Source: MED-G17 sp963991985
Lineage (GTDB): Bacteria > Bacteroidota > Bacteroidia > NS11-12g > UBA9320
Assembly (NCBI GenBank): GCA_963991985.1
Contig: CAXDRX010000003.1
Coordinates: forward strand, 62,001 to 126,000
Length of the DNA stretch: 64,000 nt
Direction: 5' to 3'
Shown here: one piece after another, positions 26,193 through 35,400 of the stretch
Layout of the letters: each line of letters begins with the position of its first letter
Numbering within the stretch: the stretch's first letter is position 1
Translations under genes and position numbers: made by a program
The notes under the pieces: generated by a model
Databases searched by the model: none
What the model saw: only the letters and a program-made list of their open reading frames with translations
Told to the model about the DNA's origin: nothing

Positions 26193-28610
26193 TCAATTTT
26201 CCAAAGTTTGTATAAGTCGTTTTATTCTTTGCTCCATTTTTTCGCTACTTATATTATTTCGGTTCAGCCGATCTACCATGATTGGGAAAGAAAAAGGTGA
26301 AGGTTTTTGAAGTTTTTTTACTACTATTTCTTGTTGATTGATGCGATGTAGTGCCTGAAAAATTCTTTGTTCATCAAGTTGTTCAAAAAGCACCTCATCA
26401 AAGGCTTGACGCAGTAAGAGATTTTCTGGGTCGTAATCGCTAAAGACATTAAAAAAAAGCTGTGCATTGGCTTGCAAATGTTTTTCGCCTTGCCCCTTAT
26501 TGGGAAAACCTTTGAAAGTGAGACCAGCAATAGAGGCGATGTCTCTGAATTTCCTTTGGGCCATTGCCTTTTGGTTTGAACTATTTTGAATGTCCCGAAG
26601 TAAATGGTCTGTTGTAAACAAATCCTGCTCCAAACCTTGAAATATCGGAATCTGATTTGCCGAAACCATTTCAAAGCCGTAATCATTCATAGCCAAACTT
26701 GCTGAAATTGGTTTGATTTTGCTCAACCGATAGGCCAGCAACATGCTTAAACCTTCATGAATTTTTCTGCCCTCAAATGGATACATAAATACATGATGAC
26801 CGTTTTTACTTTCGAAAATTTCAATGAGAAATTGCTCAGGAGACGGGACAATCGATCTTTCATTTTGCAGTCCAATCAAAGGGGCCAATTTTTTCATTTC
26901 TAAACTCTGTTCCTTTTCTGGAATCGACAACTCCTTGCGCAAGAGATCTGAAATTTCGCTGGTTAGACTCATCCTGCCCCCCATCCACGAAGGCACTATG
27001 GCACTTTTTTTCTTCGACTTTTTTACACTTACTTCCATCCCTTTTACTTCAATTAGGTCATATATTGCTCCTGCAAAAGTAAAAGCACTCCCCAAGCTCA
27101 ATTTACTGATAAAATACTCCTCAATATGTCCCAAAACTTTTCCATTTTGAAGTTTCACCTTTAAGCTTGCTTCACTCACAATAGCACCTATACTCAGTCG
27201 ATGACGCATGGCAATGCGTTTGTTTTTTACCACAAATTTCCCATTTTCTTTTTCTACCTTTTTAAAATCTTCATAGGCATGCAATCCCTTTCCGCCCTGC
27301 TGTATAAAATGTAAACACCACGCAAATTCTTCCTGTGTAAGCAAAGAGAAGGCATGCAATTTTTTAATTTGATTGAAAACTTCATGTGCTTGGAAACCAC
27401 CTCCAACGGCCAAGGTTATCAAAAATTGAATAAGCACATCAAAAGAAAGCTGAAGAGCTTGTCGGGACTCAAAAATATTCAGATGAATGGCCTTTTTCAA
27501 AGCCGATGCTTCAATCAATTCTAATATATTGGTCGGCAAAAAAAAGAGTTTACTTGCCAGACCTGGACCATGACCACTCCTGCCTCCTCTTTGTACAAAT
27601 CTTGAAATACCTTTCGGACTGCCAATCTGAATAACTGCATCAACTGGCCGAAAATCAACACCCAAATCTAAGCTTGAAGTACATACCACTGCTTTTAAAC
27701 TACCAATGTGTAAAGCTTCTTCTACCCAATGCCTTACTTCCTTTCCTAAGCTTCCATGATGCATAGCCAATAGACCTGCCCAATGAGGGTTGGCATCCAA
27801 AATTTTTTGATACCATATTTCTGCCTGCCCCCGCGTATTGGTAAAAATGAGACATGTTTGAGTCTTTTGTAAAATTTTATCAATTTGTTTGGACATGCTT
27901 ATGCCAAGATGGCCAGCCCAAGGCAATTTTTCGATTTGCCTTGGCAAAATAGTTTGCACATCCATTACCTTTTTTCTTTTGCTTTTTACCAAAACAGCAT
28001 CCTTACCCGCCAATATATTTTTGGCTTGCTCAAGATTTCCAATGGTCGCAGAAATACCCCAAATTTTGAATTCTCCACCATACATTCTGAGTGCAGATAA
28101 TGCCAATTCTGTCATAACACCCCTTTTGTTTCCCATTAGTTCGTGCCACTCATCTACCACAAGGCAATCGAGACTTTGGAACAAGTGCTCTCGATTTTTA
28201 TTGGCCAGCAAAATGTGAATACTCTCTGGTGTTGTCACCAAAACTTGAGGAGGATTTTTCATCTGCTCTTGTTTTAATTTACTTGAAATATCTCCATGTC
28301 TCAAAGATACTTTCCATGGTATCTGTAAGTCATCAGCTGCCTTTTGAATGGCCTGACATATGTCTGAAGACAAGGCTCTAAGTGGGGTGATCCATAAAAC
28401 TCGAATACCCTTTTTGGGCACTTCAAAGCCGTGTTTTACTAAAATCGGTAATGCCAGAGCATAGGTTTTCCCACTTCCCGTCGGAGCATTGAGCAGGCCA
28501 TTTTGATTGTTAAAATAGTGTTCGGCCGTTCGACGTTGGAAGTTATACCACTCCCAGTGATTTTTAAGAAACCAGTTTTCTATTTTGCCGAAAAAAGATG
28601 TTTTGTCCAA
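26193..28610 (-). CDS. Ligase-associated DEXH-box DNA helicase (Lhr-like)
   Basis: This 805-residue superfamily 2 helicase carries P-loop APTGSGKT at residues 42-49, DEWH as motif II, SATIGN as motif III, and RGGRSGHGPG as motif VI. The C-terminal half matches the Lhr/ligase-associated group. In many bacteria such helicases sit beside an ATP-dependent DNA ligase, an exonuclease and a phosphoesterase involved in DNA repair; none of these is next to it here. The start is TTG; the gene diverges from prmA across about 70 bases. Confidence 0.88.
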   Translation of the reverse strand: MDKTSFFGKIENWFLKNHWEWYNFQRRTAEHYFNNQNGLLNAPTGSGKTYALALPILVKHGFEVPKKGIRVLWITPLRALSSDICQAIQKAADDLQIPWKVSLRHGDISSKLKQEQMKNPPQVLVTTPESIHILLANKNREHLFQSLDCLVVDEWHELMGNKRGVMTELALSALRMYGGEFKIWGISATIGNLEQAKNILAGKDAVLVKSKRKKVMDVQTILPRQIEKLPWAGHLGISMSKQIDKILQKTQTCLIFTNTRGQAEIWYQKILDANPHWAGLLAMHHGSLGKEVRHWVEEALHIGSLKAVVCTSSLDLGVDFRPVDAVIQIGSPKGISRFVQRGGRSGHGPGLASKLFFLPTNILELIEASALKKAIHLNIFESRQALQLSFDVLIQFLITLAVGGGFQAHEVFNQIKKLHAFSLLTQEEFAWCLHFIQQGGKGLHAYEDFKKVEKENGKFVVKNKRIAMRHRLSIGAIVSEASLKVKLQNGKVLGHIEEYFISKLSLGSAFTFAGAIYDLIEVKGMEVSVKKSKKKSAIVPSWMGGRMSLTSEISDLLRKELSIPEKEQSLEMKKLAPLIGLQNERSIVPSPEQFLIEIFESKNGHHVFMYPFEGRKIHEGLSMLLAYRLSKIKPISASLAMNDYGFEMVSANQIPIFQGLEQDLFTTDHLLRDIQNSSNQKAMAQRKFRDIASIAGLTFKGFPNKGQGEKHLQANAQLFFNVFSDYDPENLLLRQAFDEVLFEQLDEQRIFQALHRINQQEIVVKKLQKPSPFSFPIMVDRLNRNNISSEKMEQRIKRLIQTLEN

Positions 28611-28668
28611 ATGGTCACTGTTTAAACAATTTTAACCCTAAAAAGGTCTTTCTTTTTTGTGCTATTTG

Positions 28669-28676
28669 TACCTTTG
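28669..28676 (+). promoter_or_regulatory. -7 element TACCTTTG before prmA
   Basis: An exact TAnnTTTG match lies 7 bases before TTG 28684. An earlier TTG at 28657 lies upstream of this element and would add residues that homologues lack, so the element helps place the start. Confidence 0.5.
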
Positions 28677-28683
28677 GTTTCCT

Positions 28684-29487
28684 TTGAGTCTTCAGAAGAT
28701 TAATATTTCTAAGGAAAACTTTTCCGAGGTGGATGTAGCCTTTTTATGGGAGCTCCCCATTGAAGGCATTTTAGAGGAGCGCGATGATTGGAAAATTTAC
28801 TTCTTAGAGAAACATTCGGACGAAATAAAGGCCTTTTTTGTAAATAAAAATCTGCCAAATTTGGCCCTTACTCCAGTTCCAAACAAAAATTGGAATGCAA
28901 TGTGGGAAAGCAATTATGCTCCAGTTTTGGTGAAAAATGTTGCGCATATTTTGGCGCCTTTTCACAAAAAACCTAAGGATAGTTTACCTCAAATCATCAT
29001 TAAGCCATCCATGGCTTTTGGCACAGGTCACCATGAAACCACATATGGCCTTCTGCATTTGTTGAATGAGCTCGATTTAAAAAACAAAACAGTCTTAGAT
29101 ATGGGCTGTGGCTCTGGAATTCTTGGGATTTTTGCTGAAAAGCGTCAAGCAAAAGAAATCATTATGGTGGATAATGACTCAAATTGTGTCAACAACTGTC
29201 ATGAGAATGTTAAACAAAACAGCTGTACAAAGTCTAAAATATGGCAGGGAAGTATTGATCGTGTGGGACATTTGTATTTTGACGTAATTATTTCCAACAT
29301 AACAAAAAATGTGAATTTGGAATTTCTTCCTCTCTATTGTAAGATGTTACGTAAAAATGGCGTTTTGCTCATGAGCGGTTTTTTATCTTCTGATGATAAG
29401 TCGTTATCAAAACTTGCTCAGAAATTTGGGCTGAAAAAACAAAATGAATTTAAAAAAAATGAATGGTGTGCCATACAATTTGGGTAA
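28684..29487 (+). CDS. prmA: Ribosomal protein L11 methyltransferase
   Basis: This 267-residue SAM-dependent enzyme methylates ribosomal protein L11. The C-terminal catalytic domain has the family landmarks KPSMAFGTGHHETT, the SAM loop DMGCGSGILGIF and the SNITKNV motif in the place of ANINRN. The N-terminal L11-binding domain is short and divergent (residues 1-90). Start TTG 28684 was chosen from the -7 element and from family length. The next gene begins inside or at its end. Confidence 0.9.
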   Translation: MSLQKINISKENFSEVDVAFLWELPIEGILEERDDWKIYFLEKHSDEIKAFFVNKNLPNLALTPVPNKNWNAMWESNYAPVLVKNVAHILAPFHKKPKDSLPQIIIKPSMAFGTGHHETTYGLLHLLNELDLKNKTVLDMGCGSGILGIFAEKRQAKEIIMVDNDSNCVNNCHENVKQNSCTKSKIWQGSIDRVGHLYFDVIISNITKNVNLEFLPLYCKMLRKNGVLLMSGFLSSDDKSLSKLAQKFGLKKQNEFKKNEWCAIQFG

Positions 29488-32400
29488 TTTAAAAAAATCA
29501 ATTCTATGCTGTGCGGCCCTTATCATTTGCAGCTTGGCATGGTCTCAGCCGAAATCGTTTTCACAAAAACCAAATGTGTTTATTGAAGAATTAGGAAAAT
29601 ATTTAACAAGTTCTCAAAAAAAAGATATTCAAGAGACATTCAAAAAGTTTGAAGTTTCTTTTGTAAACGACTTTTTTTTACCGGAAAACAAAACAAACAT
29701 CATTCGTCTCAGCAACAATATGCTATCGAAGAAGATGGATGAAAAAGATTTTCATTTGCTTTTGCAAGCATTGCTGCTGGGAAATGACACAGGAAATTTG
29801 AATCCAAAAAAATTTCAATATTGGCTAGACAAAACTCAGATTATTTTGAGGACCAATAAAAACCAATTTTTAAATATTTTAGAAGTTTCCAAAGGACTCT
29901 TCGAAAATTTTACATTTTTCCAAAGCAAATCAAAACAATGGTACACGAGCCCAACCGATTATGCATTTACCTTCAAACAAAACGATTTTCAAATTTCATT
30001 CGAAGATGTGACATTGTTTGCCAAAGCAATCGGTGGCGGAGACAAAATTAAAATCAAAAATACAAGTGGTACTTTCAGCCTCAGTGAGCAAAGTTGGACA
30101 GGCCAAAATGGTTCCATTGATTGGGCAAGAGTTGGCTTAGCTACGGATAGCGTTTATGCCAAATTTGGGAAATACAAGCTCAATCTTGCCAACGGTTTTT
30201 TCGAGGCAGATTCTGCATTGTTCACCTATAAAGGAATTGTCAATGAAGGTTTGTATGGAAAATTGACTGATAAGATAAGCAGCACTAGGTTGGCAGCAGG
30301 TGATACCATTTTTAAAAATGCCATGTTTCCACTTTTTGAATCCTACAGAAATGATATTGCTCTTGGGGATTTTGCCAACCAAAAAATAAATTTGGTCGGA
30401 GGCTTCCGGATGAAAGGAAATACGTTTTATGGCAAAGGAAGCAATAAGCAACCTGCAATAATTAAAGTCCTGTATAAAGACAAAACAAAGTTGAAGGCCA
30501 CCGCCGAACTATTTGCCATAAGCTCCAACAGGCTGTCATGCCCCAATGCAAATCTGACTTTATATATGGACAGTGGTACAATCAGTCATCCTCGGGTAAA
30601 CATCATTTTTGACATCAAAAAAGAAGAAGTTATTGCCACACGGGGAGAGGAAGGGTTTCAAAGGTCACCTTTCTTAAACAATGACCATCAAATGGAAATA
30701 TATGTAGATGTCCTTCAATGGAAAATAACTGAGGATTTTTTGGCTTTCAAAATGGCTCAACCCGATGCAACGGCTAATTTTGAGTCTACCCAATATTTTA
30801 AGGAATTTAGGTATGAACGTATGGGCAGAATGCTTCCCTTCAATCCAATCAATAGAGTAGAAAGATATGCCATAAAAAAACGAACAAGAGATTTTACGCT
30901 AGAAAAATTTGCCAAAGCACACCGAAGTACGCCAGACAGAATGAAGTCTCAAGTCATTCAATTAGCAGACAATGGTTTTATTTCTTACAATGCACAAACC
31001 GATACAATTCATGTGTTTTCTAAGATTTTTCATTACAGCAATAGTCATCGAAAAATTACTGATTATGACGTCATCCAGTTCAATTCTGTAATTGGCAAAC
31101 GCCCAAATGCCACTTTATCTTTCATCAACAACGAAATGCATCTTCAAGGAGTTCGCTTGTTTCAATTTAGTGACTCTCAGAATGTTTTGGTAAAACCTTA
31201 CGAGCAAGAAGTTTTTCTGAAGCATGGCAGAGACCTAAGATTTGGTGGAGTTGTTCGGGCAGGCAGATTGCAATTTTATGCCAAAAGGTTCGACTTCAGC
31301 TATAAAAAATTTGATCTGGAAAGTCAACTAATCGATTCGTTGAGACTTTTCTTCCCTGAAAAAGATGGCAGCAATAGAATCAGGCAAGTCAATTCCGTGC
31401 TTACTGACTTAAATGGGATAATCAAAATTGATCAAGCTCAAAATAAGTCTGGGCTAAAAAAATATCCTGAATATCCAAAATTTATTAGCCGAGGCACTTC
31501 ACTTGTCCATTACGAAAAACCAGAAATTCATCAAGGAGCCTATAAAAAAGATGACTTTAGATTCGAAGTAGAACCTTTTGTTATAGATAGCTTAGACAAT
31601 TTCACCCAGCGAGGCATCCGATTTCCCGGGATATTTAAATCCGCTGGTATTGTCCCGGATATGCCTTTAGATATTTACATCATGGAAGATTATTCTTTGG
31701 GCTTCGAAAAAGAAAAAAACAATTTTCCTCTTTACCATGGGAAGGGAGCCGGAAAAATTTCTTTGCATATGAGCAACAAAGGGTTTTACGCCAATGGAGA
31801 AATTGTGTACGAAGGGGCAGAATTTTCTTCTGATGAGATCTTACTTCTTCCCCAAAAATTGTCTACCAAAGCAAAGTCCTATCGTCTCGAGAAAAATGAA
31901 AAATATCCGAGCATCAGTGCAGCAAACATTGATTTAACATGGACCCCAAATGACGATGCATTGTTATTGAATACAAAAAAGGAAAAAGTCAATATCCTTC
32001 AAAACGGACAGACTTTTCAGGGCACCTTAACACAAACACCTAAGAAGGTTTATGGAAATGGAATTTTAGATTGGCCTCAAGCTTTTGTTCAATCCAAGCA
32101 TCTAATCTTTGGTCCAAACAAAGCGTTCTCTGACTCTGCCAGTGTCCAAATAAAATCTATGGATGGTAGCCAAATTGCACTAAAATCTAGTTTCATCAAT
32201 GTTTCTGTTGATTTTGATTCTCGACTGGGGAAGTTTAGTTCAAGCAACCCAAAAGAATTCACACAATTGCCACAAAACCTGTTCTCAACCAATTTAGGTG
32301 ATTTTACTTGGGATATGGACCAGCATACCATTGAATTCAAAAGGAACCTCAGCGTAGCCAAAGAAAATGGGCTTTTCAAAAGTGATAAACCAAGTCATAA

Positions 32401-33880
32401 AGGCTTGTATTTTATGAGTTCTCATGCCCTCTTTGATATGAAGACCTCTATGCTTACTACGTATGGAGTAACTTATATTGATATCGCGGACTCACGTATT
32501 TTCCCTTTTGAAAAGACGGTAAAAGTTGCGCTAGACGGAGAAATAGATCGACTAAAAAAATCTCAAATTTTGGCTGGTCGAGAGAACAAGTTTCATCAAT
32601 TGTATGATTGTGATTTGAAAATTAAAAGCAAGATCGAATTAAGCGGAAATGGAGAACACCTGTATGATGACAAATTTAAGAGCAGGCAAAAAATGTTTTT
32701 CAGCAAAATTTTTATCAACAATGACACTTCTCTCTCGGCCACAGGATATGTGTCGGACTCTTCTTTATTTTTCCTTTCTCCCAAAATTGCCTTTCGAGGT
32801 AAAACCCATTTGAATAGCCAACAACCCTTCATCGCTTGGGATGGTTTTGTCAAGCCAATTCACAGCTTTGATAGCATCAAAACGCGATACCTAAAATATA
32901 AAGACCAACCCAACCCTATGAGTGTTATCATTGATGCAAATAATCCTCGCGACCAAGATCGAAGAAAAATATTTACGGGTATTTCCCTTACCAGAGACTC
33001 GTTGCATGCTTATCCTAGTTTTTTTAGTCCAAAAATTTCTTATCTCCACGCTTCCATTAATCAAGACACAGGTATATTCTACTATGATGATATGTCAAAA
33101 ACATTCTTTGTAGGAGATAGCGCCAAATTATTAAAAAACTCATATAGAGGAAGTTATATTTCTTTTAATGACCAAACTGGTGATATACTTGCCGAAGGCA
33201 AATTTGATTTGAACATGGATTTTCAAAATCAAGTTTCTACAATTTCGAGCGGTATTTTCTCCAAAAAAGCACAAGACTCTGTGTTTTCTATTGATGCTTT
33301 TTTGGGTCTAAACTTACTATTGCCCAAAACAGCGTATGAAGCGCTAGTTGACGTAATTCGAAACAAAGGAAATGGGTTGGCAAGAACCGAACTGCAAAGG
33401 GATAAGACGATTAGAAATATGGCTGAATTTTTAACCAACAAGCAACTGAAAAAAATTTTAAAAAATAAAAGCGAGGGTGATAATCTAGAATTCCCCAAAG
33501 AAATGGAATATGATTTCATTCTGTCCTCGGTAAGATTATTTACTCAAGCCAAGATGAATAGTCTGATTTCCATCGATCCTATTTCAATACTTCGCATCAA
33601 AGACCAGTCGATTCAAAAACAAATTGAAAGCAAAATGGAAATCAACCTAAAAAGATCTGGAACGCGGTTCAAATGGTATCTTGAAATAGACAAATACAAT
33701 TGGTTTTATTTTGATTTTTTTCGGGGAAATTTAATGGTCTATTCTACAGACGAATCTTTTAATCAAAGTATTTATGACCGTAAACAAATGAAAGAAATCA
33801 ATCGAAAAGGGTATTATGTTCGTTTGGCAAGCCCAAGATCGGTAACAAGATGGTTGGATAAAATTGAAACCTATGAATAG
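29480..33880 (+). CDS. Very large exported protein of unknown function
   Basis: This protein of about 1466 residues has a signal peptide (KKSILCCAALIICSLAWS, cleavage before QPKSF) and no later membrane helix, T9SS sorting domain or PKD repeat. After a helical region of about 130 residues the chain is rich in short beta strands, with recurring units such as SVYAKFGKYKLNLANGFFEADSALFTYKG and DTIHVFSKIFHYSNS; these recall beta-taco or lipid-bridge repeats, but I cannot prove it. I do not recognise the family. The start is uncertain: ATG 29444, ATG 29459 and TTG 29480 are in frame; the last gives the most compact signal peptide. It lies between prmA and plsY, overlapping both. Confidence 0.75.
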   Translation: MGNLKKSILCCAALIICSLAWSQPKSFSQKPNVFIEELGKYLTSSQKKDIQETFKKFEVSFVNDFFLPENKTNIIRLSNNMLSKKMDEKDFHLLLQALLLGNDTGNLNPKKFQYWLDKTQIILRTNKNQFLNILEVSKGLFENFTFFQSKSKQWYTSPTDYAFTFKQNDFQISFEDVTLFAKAIGGGDKIKIKNTSGTFSLSEQSWTGQNGSIDWARVGLATDSVYAKFGKYKLNLANGFFEADSALFTYKGIVNEGLYGKLTDKISSTRLAAGDTIFKNAMFPLFESYRNDIALGDFANQKINLVGGFRMKGNTFYGKGSNKQPAIIKVLYKDKTKLKATAELFAISSNRLSCPNANLTLYMDSGTISHPRVNIIFDIKKEEVIATRGEEGFQRSPFLNNDHQMEIYVDVLQWKITEDFLAFKMAQPDATANFESTQYFKEFRYERMGRMLPFNPINRVERYAIKKRTRDFTLEKFAKAHRSTPDRMKSQVIQLADNGFISYNAQTDTIHVFSKIFHYSNSHRKITDYDVIQFNSVIGKRPNATLSFINNEMHLQGVRLFQFSDSQNVLVKPYEQEVFLKHGRDLRFGGVVRAGRLQFYAKRFDFSYKKFDLESQLIDSLRLFFPEKDGSNRIRQVNSVLTDLNGIIKIDQAQNKSGLKKYPEYPKFISRGTSLVHYEKPEIHQGAYKKDDFRFEVEPFVIDSLDNFTQRGIRFPGIFKSAGIVPDMPLDIYIMEDYSLGFEKEKNNFPLYHGKGAGKISLHMSNKGFYANGEIVYEGAEFSSDEILLLPQKLSTKAKSYRLEKNEKYPSISAANIDLTWTPNDDALLLNTKKEKVNILQNGQTFQGTLTQTPKKVYGNGILDWPQAFVQSKHLIFGPNKAFSDSASVQIKSMDGSQIALKSSFINVSVDFDSRLGKFSSSNPKEFTQLPQNLFSTNLGDFTWDMDQHTIEFKRNLSVAKENGLFKSDKPSHKGLYFMSSHALFDMKTSMLTTYGVTYIDIADSRIFPFEKTVKVALDGEIDRLKKSQILAGRENKFHQLYDCDLKIKSKIELSGNGEHLYDDKFKSRQKMFFSKIFINNDTSLSATGYVSDSSLFFLSPKIAFRGKTHLNSQQPFIAWDGFVKPIHSFDSIKTRYLKYKDQPNPMSVIIDANNPRDQDRRKIFTGISLTRDSLHAYPSFFSPKISYLHASINQDTGIFYYDDMSKTFFVGDSAKLLKNSYRGSYISFNDQTGDILAEGKFDLNMDFQNQVSTISSGIFSKKAQDSVFSIDAFLGLNLLLPKTAYEALVDVIRNKGNGLARTELQRDKTIRNMAEFLTNKQLKKILKNKSEGDNLEFPKEMEYDFILSSVRLFTQAKMNSLISIDPISILRIKDQSIQKQIESKMEINLKRSGTRFKWYLEIDKYNWFYFDFFRGNLMVYSTDESFNQSIYDRKQMKEINRKGYYVRLASPRSVTRWLDKIETYE

Positions 33881-34460
33881 TACGATCTTGTTTTTTACAT
33901 TTTGCGCTTATCTGTTGGGGTCAATACCTTTTGCCATTCTCATTGGCGTTTTGTTTTATAAAACGGATGTGAGGAAACAGGGCAGTGGCAATCCTGGGGC
34001 CACCAATACATTTCGAATTTTGGGAAAAAAAGCAGGAATAAGCGTACTTATTCTTGATGCTTCCAAAGGGTTCTTTCCCGTTTATCTTGGGTCGCTCTAT
34101 TTCAATGATCCTTTCCTTTTGCTTTTGGGTGGGGCTTCGGTTTTGGGTCATTGTTTTAGCCCATTTTTGAAAGGCAAAGGAGGTAAAGGGATTGCCACAC
34201 TTCTCGGTACTGCTTTGGCTTTTGATTGGTCGTTGGCCTTGGTTTGCATCACTATTTTTATTTTTTTGTTGTGCTTATTTAGATATGTTTCTTTGGCAAG
34301 CTTAGTGGCTATTTTTTCCTATGGTATTTTGGGTATTTTTGTTTTCAAACACCAAAACCTTAGCTTTTTAATCTTTGGTTTTTCCTCAATGATTTTAACT
34401 TTGTATACCCACAGAAAAAATTTAAAAAGCCTATTGGCTGGAAAAGAAAACAAGATTTGA
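33873..34460 (+). CDS. plsY: Glycerol-3-phosphate acyltransferase PlsY
   Basis: This 195-residue polytopic inner-membrane enzyme transfers acyl groups from acyl-phosphate to glycerol 3-phosphate, the first step of phospholipid synthesis. Family motifs are AYLLGSIPFAILIG, GSGNPGATNTFR, LDASKGFFPV, LGHCFSPFLKGKGGKGIAT. ATG 33873 overlaps the preceding gene's stop by 8 bases. Its substrate is made by GpsA and its product is used by PlsC, both also in this window. Confidence 0.96.
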   Translation: MNSTILFFTFCAYLLGSIPFAILIGVLFYKTDVRKQGSGNPGATNTFRILGKKAGISVLILDASKGFFPVYLGSLYFNDPFLLLLGGASVLGHCFSPFLKGKGGKGIATLLGTALAFDWSLALVCITIFIFLLCLFRYVSLASLVAIFSYGILGIFVFKHQNLSFLIFGFSSMILTLYTHRKNLKSLLAGKENKI

Positions 34461-34470
34461 TCTAAAAATA

Positions 34471-34749
34471 ATGTCGAATAGTAAGCCAGAAGAAATAAAG
34501 TTGGGTGAGGAAATTGACTTGCTCATCGGTGAGAACAATATCGTTCTTTTCAACGACGATGTAAACACCTTTGACTGGGTAATTGATTGCCTCATTGATT
34601 TGTGCCAACATACACCGGAACAAGCAGAACAATGTGCCTATTTGGTTCACTATAAAGGGAAGTGCGAAGTAAAAACAGGAAGTTTTGAAACACTTCAACC
34701 CATTTGCAATGATTTGTGCAGAAGAGGACTGAATGCAAAAATTGAATAA
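34471..34749 (+). CDS. clpS: ATP-dependent Clp protease adaptor ClpS
   Basis: This 92-residue adaptor delivers N-degron substrates to the Clp unfoldase. The core motif is present: NIVLFNDDVNTFDWVI, then HTPEQAEQCAYLVHYKGKCEVKTG, followed by CNDLCRRGLNAKIE. The ten-base gap after plsY suggests the same transcript. No clpA/clpC lies in the window. Confidence 0.94.
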   Translation: MSNSKPEEIKLGEEIDLLIGENNIVLFNDDVNTFDWVIDCLIDLCQHTPEQAEQCAYLVHYKGKCEVKTGSFETLQPICNDLCRRGLNAKIE

Positions 34750-34775
34750 CTAGATACAAACAGCAAGGCTTAAAA

Positions 34776-35348
34776 ATGAATATCATGACACAAAACGAAG
34801 TAATCAAAAGACTTAGAGAAGGAAACCATCGATTTGTTAACGACAATTTGAATGGAGGGAACAATCATTCCGAACGCAGAGAACATTTAACAAGTGGCCA
34901 ATCACCTTACGCAATCGTACTCTGTTGCGCGGATAGCAGAGTAGTTCCTGAAATGCTCTTCGATACAGGCTTAGGAGAAGTATTTGTTATACGAGTAGCA
35001 GGCAACATCGCCAATGCTTCGAGTATTGCGAGTATAGAATATGCTGTTGCCCATCTAAAAACCAATACCATTGTTGTCTTGGGACACGAAAGTTGTGGTG
35101 CTGTGAAAGCTGCCATGGCAGGTGGTGACCTTGGCAACAATTTAAACCATTTGGTCTCTTACATCAATCCTTCCGTAGAGAAAGGCCTAGAAGAAAAAGA
35201 AACCATCCACCTCAATGCACAATTAAATGCACAAAGGTTGATTGATGATTCAGAAATCATCGCAGATGCTGTCAATTCAAAGCAGGTTCAAATTCTACCG
35301 GCATACTACAATTTGTCAAACGGGGCAGTTGATTTTTTGAATAAATAA
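34776..35348 (+). CDS. Beta-class carbonic anhydrase
   Basis: This 190-residue zinc enzyme interconverts CO2 and bicarbonate. The zinc ligands are Cys51 in CADSR, His104 and Cys107 in HESCG, with the Asp53/Arg55 dyad intact. RVAGNIAN and EYAVAHLKTNTIVVLGH are also family features. No signal peptide is seen, so it should be cytoplasmic. A weak hairpin follows before the convergent T9SS gene. Confidence 0.95.
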   Translation: MNIMTQNEVIKRLREGNHRFVNDNLNGGNNHSERREHLTSGQSPYAIVLCCADSRVVPEMLFDTGLGEVFVIRVAGNIANASSIASIEYAVAHLKTNTIVVLGHESCGAVKAAMAGGDLGNNLNHLVSYINPSVEKGLEEKETIHLNAQLNAQRLIDDSEIIADAVNSKQVQILPAYYNLSNGAVDFLNK

Positions 35349-35380
35349 AAAAAGACAACCGTAAACAGATTGCCTTTTTA
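35348..35380. terminator. Possible bidirectional terminator between convergent genes
   Basis: An A-rich arm (35349-35358) can pair with a T-rich arm (35370-35379), leaving one A-C mismatch and an 11-base loop. Because one arm is poly-A and the other poly-T, it could end transcription from the carbonic anhydrase gene on one strand and from the BNR-repeat gene on the other. The stem is weak in G-C pairs. Confidence 0.4.
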
Positions 35381-35400
35381 TTGGTCGCCTTTGGTATTGG

